Positions 52,401 through 61,190 of a stretch of DNA of 64,000 nt are shown here, one piece after another. Source of the stretch: Homalodisca vitripennis (lineage: Eukaryota > Arthropoda > Insecta > Hemiptera > Cicadellidae). The notes below the pieces were generated by a model that worked only from the letters and a program-made list of their open reading frames with translations, searched no databases and had not been told where the DNA came from. Numbering within the stretch: position 1 is the first letter of the stretch; every line of letters starts with the position of its first letter. A program made the position numbers and the translations under genes. The DNA lies in contig NC_060214.1 of assembly GCF_021130785.1 (NCBI RefSeq), positions 105,181,001 through 105,245,000 on the forward strand, given 5' to 3'.

Positions 52401-55400
52401 AAGCTTACACACCTGTTATCACAAGCAAAAATCAAAATAACACACTAATTATATTAAATCTTCTTACTACTATTATCATAAAGTGTTTTTATAGTATATT
52501 ATAATTTATATAATATGAAACTAAACAAACGCAAACAACAGACTCCCAGCTCCTACCAGATACAAGTTTCATATATATTACAACCATAATTATAATAAGC
52601 CTACATGTTTACACATATATTCACAAACAAAAAAAAGTACATATAAAAGTGTAGTACAGATAACAACAATAAATAAACAAGTCAAACAAAATAACAGTTC
52701 ATATGAATAACAATAAATAAACAGATAACACAAGGTCTTATAATGTATCTTATAAGGTATCCAAATAATGCATGGGAATTATTCAAATCCGTATAGTACA
52801 GTATTATAGAGAAGTTTTTATTAAAAAAATGGATTTGTAGCAATAATTTCAAACAACAACAAAAAAACTAATTCGTCATATATGCCACACATTTAGAACT
52901 AGACCTTTTTTAGAACTATGACCAAAAAAAGAAAATACTATTTAATATATTTAACGTCGTTCTTATGAGCTAAAACTCAACTGAAATTTTTACCAGTACA
53001 ACCCGCTTTTAAAATTAAAAATATTAAAACAATTTACCCTAAGCAATTAAACAACATTGTAAGAAAGATCACTAATAGTTTTCAATAAAAATGTTCAACA
53101 AAAAACTAATTTTTTAACAACAATTATAGTAATCGACCTTCTTTCTGTCTCAACGTACAAATAAAGTTATACTGTGAAGGCTTGTATATTGTGAAATAAT
53201 AAAAGTGAATTTATAATAATGTTAAATGACTTTATAACTCAACAGCTATGTTCTCTTGTGTTTGAAAATGGATTATTTTTACTTTCAGGTTAAAGTTCTT
53301 AACTGTCAAAGTACTGTTGGCGAGAGAAAAGAAGAGACCTGGCCCGTACCGGCGCACAGATGTGTACTAGTGGTGTTGCCGCGCGGTAATTTCAGGGCGC
53401 TTCGCCCCACAGCCAACCCTGCGAATTGTTTATCCTAGCAATGGAACAGTGAAACAATAATGGAATTACGAAACAAGGCGCGGCAACATACTAGTAGTAA
53501 CGCCTGCAAATTTCAGATAGGCCAGAATCCAGGTCTCTTCTTTTCTCTCGCCATCAGTATCTTGACAGTCATAGTTTGATTTGAGGCTTTTTGGCTAACA
53601 GTTGTTTTAAGAAAGAAAGAAAGAAAGAAACACTTCTTTATTGAGGCAAAATTAGGACCATATGGTCCTTTCTTACATTTAAACCTCTTAAAAATTAATC
53701 TTAATAATAATGCAAATTAAGGCTAATTAACTATAACTTACACTTACGGTATTCCATTCACACAGTCACGATTCAAAGAGTAGCCCCGCCGCCCGCCACG
53801 TTCATCCGGTCTAAGGTATTTTCGTCTCAGCTCCGCCACAAACCGTTTTCGGCTCTCAATTTGTTTGACAGGATCTGGTAAGGAGTTCCATAATCTACAG
53901 GCGGTAACGGTGAAGGATCGGTTATAGGTTTTGGTTCTGTGTATTGGAATTCTGAGACTTAGTGCACCAGAACCGAGTTTCTCTTGCGCCACTCCCCGCC
54001 AAAAACTGAAAGTTTTCAGATATGTTGTTTTCGATGCTCTTAGACAAGATTATCCCAAAGTCTTAATCTTTACTCAATTCGAATACTAACCCCAATCATG
54101 TGACCCCTCATTTTAAAGGGAACAAAAAAGAAATCCAATAATGTTAAAAATAGAGGTATCTACGATTATTTTCACAGATTTTATGACAAATTTACAATTG
54201 AGTAAAGGGGGGCAACTAAACATTTTCAAATACAAACCCCTATCATGTCTGAAGTTTTACACACGTCTAGCACACTATCAAACAGCCGACAGGTGAACAG
54301 TTTGAACACCTGCCACATTAAAACAGGTAACTGTTTAAAGCATTTGCGTTAGTGTTGACTCATGTTACGATAACAGGACGAGACATTTACTGATTTTATT
54401 ATTGTAAATTTTTCATAAAATCTGTTAAAATAAACGTAAAGACCTCTAGTTTGGATTATTGGATTTATTTTTTATTCCCTTTAAAATGAGGGGTCACATG
54501 ATAGGGGTTTGAATTTGAAAATGTTTAGTTACCCCCCTTTCCCTTTACTCAATTGTAAATTTTGTCATAAAATCTGTTAAAATAAACGTAGAGACCTCTA
54601 TTTTACATTATTGGATTTCTTTTTTGTTCCCTTTAAAATGAGGGGTCACATGATTGGGGTTTGTATTTGAAAAATTTTTAGTTGCCCCCCTTTACCCCCT
54701 TTAGTAAAAGGGGGGGGGGAATTTTCAGCAACTTGAAAAAGTAAAAACAATATGTTATAATAGGTAGGGTCAAGGTTTCACATAGATATCTAGAGCCGTT
54801 TAAATTATATCCAGGTGTGCCAGGACATAAAACTCACTCTGTATACTGAAAAGTTCACAGTTCAAAAATCTTTATTTGTGCAATATATTACAATGAATTT
54901 ATATTTTCAAGTTGCAGTAAGCACGTGTGACACATTTTTTACACATATAACATAAAAATTGTAATATATTTTGGTCGGCTGCACATTAAATTAACAACCA
55001 AACTTAAATTACAAATATAAACTATAATTATTTGCCTGAACCAAAGCTTACACCCACCTGTTATCACAAGCAAAAATCAAAATAACACACTAATTATATT
55101 AAATCTTCTTACTACTATTATCATAAAGTGTTTTTATAGTATATTATAATTTATATAATATGAAACTAAAACAAACGCAAACAACAGACTCCCAGCTCCT
55201 ACCAGATACAAGTTTCATATATATTACAACCATAATTATAATAAGCCTACATGTTTACACATATATTCACAAACAAAAAAAAGTACATATAAAAGTGTAG
55301 TACAGATAACAACAATAAATAAACAAGTCAAACAAAATAACAGTTCATATGAATAACAATAAATAAACAGATAACACAAGGTCTTATAATGTATCTTATA

Positions 55401-57451
55401 AGGTATCCAAATAATGCATGGGAATTATTCAAATCCGTATAGTACAGTATTATAGAGAAGTTTTTATTAAAAATGGATTTGTAGCAATAAATTTCAAACA
55501 ACAACAAAAAAACTATTCGTCATATATGCCACACATTTAGAACTAGACCTTTTTTAGAACTATGACCAAAAAAAAGAAAATACTATTTAATATATTTAAC
55601 GTCGTTCTTATGAGCTAAAACTCAACTGAAATTTTTACCAGTACAACCCGCTTTTAAAATTAAAATATTAAAACAATTTACCCTAAGCAATTAAACAACA
55701 TTGTAAGAAAGATCACTAATAGTTTTCAATAAAATGTGTTCAACAAAAAACTAATTTTTTAACAACAATTATAGTAATCGACCTTCTTTCTGTCTCAACG
55801 TACAAATAAGTTATACTGTGAAGGCTTGTATATTGTGAAATAATAAAAGTGAATTTATAATAATGTTAAATGACTTTATAACTCAACAGCTATGTTTCTC
55901 TTGTGTTTGAAAATGGATTATTTTTACTTTCAGGTTAAAAGTTCTTAACTGTCAAAGTACTGTTGGCGAGAGAAAAGAAGAGACCTGGCCCGTACCGGCG
56001 CACAGATGTGTACTAGTGTGTTGCCGCGCGGTAATTTTCAGGCGCTTCGCCCCACAGCCAACCCTGCGAATTGTTTATCCTAGCAATGGAACAGTGAAAC
56101 AATAATGGAATTACGAAACAAGGCGCGGCAACATACTAGTAGTAACGCCTGCAAATTTCAGATAGGCCAGAATCCAGGTCTCTTCTTTTCTCTCGCCATC
56201 AGTATCTTGACAGTCATAGTTGATTTGAGGCTTTTTGGCTAACAGTTGTTTTAAGAAAGAAAGAAAGAAAGAAACACTTCTTTATTGAGGCAAAAAATTA
56301 ATCTTAATAATAATGCAAATTAAGGCTAATTAACTATAACTTACACTTACGGTATTCCATTCACACAGTCACGATTCAAAGAGTAGCCCCGCCGCCCGCC
56401 ACGATCATCCGGTCTAGGTATTTTCGTCTCAGCTCCGCCACAAACCGTTTTCGGCTCTCAATTTGTTTGACAGGATCTGGTAAGGAGTTCCATAATCTAC
56501 AGGCGGTAACGGTGAAGGATCGGTTATAGGTTTTGGTTCTGTGTATTGGAATTCTGAGACTTAGTGCACCAGACCGAGTTTCTCTTGCGCCACTCCCCGC
56601 CAAAAAACTGAAAGTTTTCAGATATGTTGTTTTCGATGCTCTTAGACAAGATTATCCCAAAGTCTTAATCTTACTCAATTCGAATACTAAAACTAGTTTT
56701 GTGTAGCTTTTTTAAGCCTCAGCTTCATCTATGTAGGCTTCGATTTAAACTGGTTTATTTTCAAAGTACACACACACTGTTTTTCGTGTCTATACATTAT
56801 TGGCCCTCCTCGGGATTTGAACCCGTGCTCTCTCAGTTAGAGAACCGAGATTATAACCATTAGTCTACGGAGGAGGACTGTGTAGCTTTTGACTGCCCGA
56901 GAAAATGCCTTACATCCATCCATATGGGATTGTGTGGCAGAAATATTGTTCGGTTAATTTTATTCATTTCAATTCATTTTAATTTTATATTAATAATTAG
57001 CGTACCTCATTCTTGTGAATTGAATTGAAAATGTTAATTACCTTTTTGTTATTACTAGTTTACTCAATATAACATGTGTTGGTATAGGCCTAATCACAGT
57101 TTCCTTCGTTTGGCTAGTTAACATACAACCACAATGTTTCAAGTGGGATGCAATATTTTCTCATAGACCGATACATAATGCAAGGTGCAGTGCAATAAAA
57201 CAGTTTTATATACGGAAAACTTCTTTCAAATAGAATGTAAAATTACATTTATGCTTTCTTAGTGTTCATATTTTTGAACTGAAGGTTTTTTAAGTTACTT
57301 CGTAACATTAAGTACCAGTTATCCACCCACAAATTAGCTTTCATTAAACTTAGTACGCATGAAGATTTTTTCAACGGTAATTACGTATTCTAACGAACTT
57401 ATAATTCAAAATTGTTATGCATCGTCTCGGCGCGGCGGATAAAACCAAAAG

Positions 57452-57508
<57 letters not shown>

Positions 57509-59809
57509 GAAAAGTAAAGTATTATTGGACCTAAGCTTGGATTTATTTTTGAGGCTGAAATAAAATCACAATACGAACAAAAATTGTGTTATTTGATTCA
57601 CAAGTTTGAACTCTAGTTAGTCTAATCCACTTGAAATTTTAAGACCAGGTGAAAAAATATTTTTAAAGAGCGAGGATCAAACCCGAATATTCAAAAGTAA
57701 AATTTGGTAAACCCTCGAAAAAACAATTTTTCGATCACTCTTCAACTTGTACTTTGGCGAATATTCGTTTCCTTCTATTCCATATCCGGTATAGATCTGC
57801 ATTGGGAGTTAAAGTGATTCATTTGTGACTCAAAGCTAGAAGCTAATCTAGCTTCAACATTAATATGTATGGAATGATAGATGGCTTCTATTATTTTCTT
57901 CAAACAATCTAAAAAGTTATAATCAAATGTTATAATTAGTTAAAAATGATTGTTATATAGTTCATTTTAGAATATAAAACTTAAAACGTGTACTTTTTTG
58001 TAATGTTAGCAAAATTCTTTTACACTTTGGTTACAATTCTTCTTGTGTTTTAGATTTATTACAACAACTACAAATTAATAAAAATAAATCAAAAAGAACT
58101 TCTTCTCAGAATAATGGGTTCAACGCTGGACAAAGATTTTCAGGTAAGTTTAAGGTAAGAGCAATAGTTTTGATCTGAAATAGCGTGTTAATATCGATGA
58201 TATAAGGAATTCAGTTCCATCCTTTCGGCCTTGGGAAAGGAAAAACGGAGAGAATAGTCATTATAAAAATTGTTAAATTTGAGGCATTGTGTGTATATAT
58301 GTTCCATTAGTACAAGAACCTGAGAAGATCTTACTGAAATTTCGTCTTTGTACGTCCTGCAAATCTTTTAGTCAATCTGTGCGATAACTCCAGATATAAC
58401 CTAAGGTCCTCGAGACCTGAAGGATAAACGCTATTGGTTTTAGTACTTTAGAGTCAAAAGGCAGTCTTTTCATCTGTCTATTTGTCCGACTGTGACATAA
58501 CTCTTCACAAAAAGGTCTAGAGTAATCCGAAGAAAACCCTTACTGATTTTAATATCAAATGTTCAAATGGCATAGTTCGTTTGCTTGAACATGGTTTGCT
58601 TGAATATGCAATAATACTTGATGCAAAGGTCTTCAGACTTGTCATTTATTACATGGGTTTCTCTTGATATGATATGATGTTTTTATGATAACTCTTGATA
58701 GAAAGGTCCTAAAGACCCGAAACTTGGAACGCAAGTTCCTCGTATTCCAAGTTAGAAATCTTATTGGAGTCTAAGATTATAAACTTAAAAAGCAGCCTGA
58801 CCGTATTTGCTCTAACATTTGATAGGAAGTTCTAGAGATTTAAAACTTGGTATACAGATTCCTCTTGGTACTAGGAAGAATTTGGGGTGAAAGTGCAAAA
58901 CAGACCATCGGTCTATCTGACCAGCAGTCTGAGTGATAACTATTAATAGAAAGGCCCTACAATCTTGAAACATAAGTTCCTCGTGGTCTAAGGGAGGACC
59001 TTATTAATTTTAGTGTCAAAACTGTACTCCTTTCTTCTCATTACCTTGAAGATGATTGCTAGCTTTGTTTGGGAGGGATCTTTATTGGAGCATTTTCTAC
59101 ATCCAAATCAGCAAGCTTACACCTCAAGGAGATAATGCATCATGACATCATGCAACATGATAGGCCCTCAACCGTCCTGTGGTATTTCTAGGTGTGAACC
59201 CTTTGGGGCTGTCTCAGAGGGAGTTCCACTGAACATGAGAGAGGGTGGAGACTACAACTGGGTTTGAAGATGAGCAGAATGGTCCTACAGTCCCTAGTGT
59301 GGCATCCGATCTTATCTCTTTTAGTAGGTCAGTGTCCTCTCAGTTTGTCTGATCATGGAACATGGTCACCTGAGAAATCATCTTCACAGAGTCTGCATTT
59401 TCAGAGAGGACCTGTTTTGCAGGTTGTGTGATGGGCATGGGGAAACTGCTGACACCTGCTCTTTGACTGTTCTGCAATAGTAAGGGAGCGCTAAGCCATT
59501 TTCAGCAGTCTGGACAAGTGTGTGGTGAATTTTCCCAGGAGTACCTGACCGATTGTTTTTGTTTGTTTGCAAAACTGCTGAAATTGTAAACTGGTTGGCC
59601 TAATGGTATACATCCGGAGTGCACAAAAGGCGCCTGAGGAATATGTACATCGCAATAGGCCACCCCTTAGAAGAAGAAAAAAGGTCATAAAGCGATAGGG
59701 TTGTCCATCAGCTTATCTGTGTGCTATCTCTTTCGTTACAATCAGTTGGGTTCTTCAATACATTACTGTATAGGTTTATTACTATATTGTATTATATTTA
59801 GGATATTGT

Positions 59810-59852
<43 letters not shown>

Positions 59853-60441
59853 TTATTTATTTATTTGTTTGTTTGTTCTTCAGCATCCATTACTTAATAA
59901 TTTTACTACAAGTCATTTGTCATGAAAATTAAAAGAATCAAATAACAATACGTATAATAAATGAAACAAGAATTAAAAAATAAGATACATAAGAAATTCT
60001 AAATTATATAAAGGGCTATATAATCAATAATTTTGTTTGTTGGGTTAAGGTTAAGCAGTCCAATAGACAAACAAACCAAAATATGTAAAATACACACATT
60101 AAATAAATAACAAATCATATACCATAGTAAATAAAAAATCAATTGAAACATATTGGTCTATAATTAATATTAAGTAAAGGTATTTTCTTCTTGGTATTCT
60201 AAAAATTCTATTAAAGAAAATGCCTTTTGTTCAAAGCCACTGATACAGATTTTTTCTGAGTTTACTTGAGCAAGTAATGTCTCGGAGATGCATGGTAACT
60301 TGTACAATTTCAACCCCACATATTTTTTAATAATGTTTGGTATACGAGAACCCAATATGACATTTTAAAACCACTACCTTTGTTCACAGCCTCAGGATCT
60401 CTTATTGAATACACAAGAGAACAACTTGAAAATGTTCAAAG
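49280..60441 (+). CDS. DNAJB12/DNAJB14-like J-protein, first three exons (3' end missing)
   Basis: Joined exons 49280-49412, 58054-58143 and 60390-60441 code 91 residues plus two bases with matching phases. The protein starts MEANRDDSRRCIKIAEKWIK, then KGEKFLKKSIHLYPNERAND, the helical repeat at the N-terminus of DNAJB12/14. A low-complexity linker follows, and then YTREQLENVQ, which in this family comes just before the 'KDYYEILGV' start of the J domain. These proteins are ER-membrane J-proteins whose J domain faces the cytosol, recruiting Hsc70 for membrane protein quality control. The J domain, the membrane segment and the C-terminal domain are not in the readable sequence; they should lie right of 60441, in or beyond the degraded region. 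Intron 1 is 8.6 kb and full of repeats. Confidence 0.82.
50650..50935. repeat. Hairpin element 1 in the 2.64-kb unit
   Basis: The left arm 50656-50697 and right arm 50882-50922 are reverse complements with about 4 mismatches (GGCGAGAGAAAAGAAGAGAC and its complement). An inner pair, GTACTAGTGTGTTGCCGCGC and GCGCGGCAACATACTAGTAG, extends the hairpin. It could be a MITE-like or foldback element. Equivalent copies lie at about 53300-53585 and 55940-56225. Confidence 0.85.
50963..51375 (-). pseudogene. LINE ORF2 C-terminus in tandem copy 1
   Basis: Minus-strand reading gives the same tail as copies 2 and 3 but with frameshifts. The (GAAA)n on the + strand at 50963-50982 is the element's 3' simple tail. 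Confidence 0.65.
51449..52024. repeat. Hairpin element 2: ~160-bp inverted repeat
   Basis: 51449-51606 (CCCCAATCATGTGACCCCTC ... AAACCCCTATCATG) is matched by reverse complements in 51846-52024, and a partly overlapping arm begins near 51770. The loop has a small palindrome, ACCTGCCACATTAAAACAGGT. An open frame over the loop (51604-51846) looks accidental. Confidence 0.85.
52202..54843 (+). repeat. 2.64-kb tandem unit, copy 2
   Basis: Collinear with copy 1 throughout (period 2641 then 2642 bp). Differences are mainly single-base gains or losses, many in homopolymers, plus scattered substitutions. Copies 2 and 3 share substitutions absent from copy 1, e.g. CATTTTTACACATATAACAT. Confidence 0.96.
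53612..53992 (-). pseudogene. LINE ORF2 C-terminus in tandem copy 2
   Basis: The minus-strand frame 53744-53992 reads LGSGALSLRIPIHRTKTYNR, SFTVTACRLWNSLPDPVKQI, ESRKRFVAELRRKYL. This is the usual closing block of Jockey/CR1-type ORF2 ('R...S.f..a..lWN.LP..i......Fk..l...yl'). The (GAAA)n at 53612-53631 marks the 3' end of the element. Only the tail is present. Confidence 0.8.
54844..56690 (+). repeat. 2.64-kb tandem unit, copy 3 (truncated)
   Basis: Starts TACTGAAAAGTTCACAGTTC and follows copies 1 and 2 for about 1.85 kb, stopping after CTCAATTCGAATACTAA, before hairpin element 2. A segment of about 40 bp next to (GAAA)n is missing near 56295. Confidence 0.95.
56256..56605 (-). pseudogene. 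LINE ORF2 C-terminus in tandem copy 3
   Basis: The frame 56376-56603 (minus) repeats the tail of copy 2 (RLWNSLPDPVKQIESRKRF), with a different reading after RRKYL caused by a one-base change. Same element as in the other two copies. Confidence 0.8.
56701..56890 (-). mobile_element. tRNA-derived SINE with 11-bp target duplication
   Basis: GTGTAGCTTTT stands at 56701-56711 and 56880-56890. The 168-bp body between them is in minus orientation. Its 5' part (56805-56879) folds like a tRNA: acceptor stem GTCCTCC/GGAGGGC, anticodon stem CTCGG/CTGAG, and the B-box GGTTCAAATCC in a CGGG/CCCG stem. The 3' end is a short A run (TTT on the + strand). The anticodon loop has 8 bases and no isotype is clear, so it is a SINE head and not a working tRNA. 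It sits right beside the truncated end of the tandem array. Confidence 0.8.
56891..57452 (+). other. J-protein intron 1, after the SINE
   Basis: No supported feature. GCGCGGCGGATAAAACC precedes a TA tract. Confidence 0.4.
57453..57506. repeat. (TA)n microsatellite
   Basis: About 54 bp of pure TA. Confidence 0.95.
57507..58053 (+). other. J-protein intron 1, 3' end
   Basis: AT-rich and unassigned up to the acceptor TTGTGTTTTAG. Confidence 0.45.
58054..58143 (+). CDS. J-protein exon 2
   Basis: 90 bases between TTTTAG|AT and CAG|GTAAGT. It completes Asp45 and reads LLQQLQINKNKSKRTSSQNN, GFNAGQRFS. It corresponds to the polar, poorly conserved linker in front of the J domain in DNAJB12/14. Phase 1 at both ends. 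Confidence 0.78.
58310..59060 (+). repeat. Degenerate ~150-bp tandem repeat, about five units
   Basis: Each unit has GATAACTC-like, then AAAGGTCCTAxAGACCTGAAA, then GTTCCTCxTGGT-like and a TTTTAGTGTCAAAA-like word. Starts are near 58385, 58495, 58685, 58820 and 58935, with uneven spacing. It lies in intron 2 of the J-protein gene. Confidence 0.6.
59061..60389 (+). other. J-protein intron 2, remaining part
   Basis: A moderately GC-rich, non-repetitive-looking stretch (59061-59700) has minus-strand open frames at 59384-59572 and 59491-59688 without known domains. A TA tract lies at 59813-59846. The rest is AT-rich. Confidence 0.4.
60390..60441 (+). CDS. J-protein exon 3
   Basis: 52 bases between GTTCACAG|CC and AAAG|GTAATT. 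It reads ASGSLIEYTREQLENVQ plus two bases of the next codon. YTxEQxxxVxR is the conserved lead to the J domain in this family. The next exon should start with the rest of an Arg or Ser codon and the 'KDYYEILGV' segment. Confidence 0.8.
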
Positions 60442-61190
60442 GTAATTTAAACATCACATTTATTTTTCTGTTCTGTTAGTATGCCTTTGTATTTTTGGCC
60501 TTCTTCAAAATTATTCTGTCGGCAATCAAATATGGAATAGAGTTTTGTTTCTGTAACTGTAAGTAATAAGGTATGTTTGTTTGTGTTTGTGTGAAAATAC
60601 TTCCTTTTTATTAATTATAGAAATTTATTCGTAATTACAGTCATATGCTTTGTAATTTTTTTTTTTATAATCGTGGTCATTGACTCAATCAGGACTTAGT
60701 AATTTGTGTTATGGAGGGTTTTTTTTTTTATACGGCTGGGCACCTATCTAACACAGAGTAAAAGTCATTGAATATTTCCATTAAATACGGAGATTGCTCG
60801 GTTATTAGGTTCTTTTTGAATTATACTACTCGAAACGTAATTTTTACATAATTAGTAAATTATTTAAATCCTGACCCAGATCAGATTGTAAGACTGAAAT
60901 GTCATTAAAACTTACCCATGGTTACATTTGTACTTCACACCTAAATTTTGAAAATTATTCAAGTAACATTTGCAACACAATTTCCATTACACACACTATA
61001 ACATAATATAATGATCATCGACTAAAAACTAGAACATTTTATTATTTTTAAAACCACGATTTGGTTAGCCAAATTAAATTATACACAAGTCAGAAAAGTT
61101 TTTACTTTTATTTATTAGATGTTATTTGCCTTGTAAACATTTGTTAGATCAACCTTGGATTACATTAACGTACAAGTGATCTTGTTTGGG
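60442..61190 (+). other. J-protein intron 3, readable part
   Basis: AT-rich intron sequence with no feature supported. Confidence 0.45.

Noticed and set aside
56805..56879. Functional tRNA gene
   Set aside because: Eight-base anticodon loop, imperfect D-arm, and target duplications flanking a longer body indicate a SINE.
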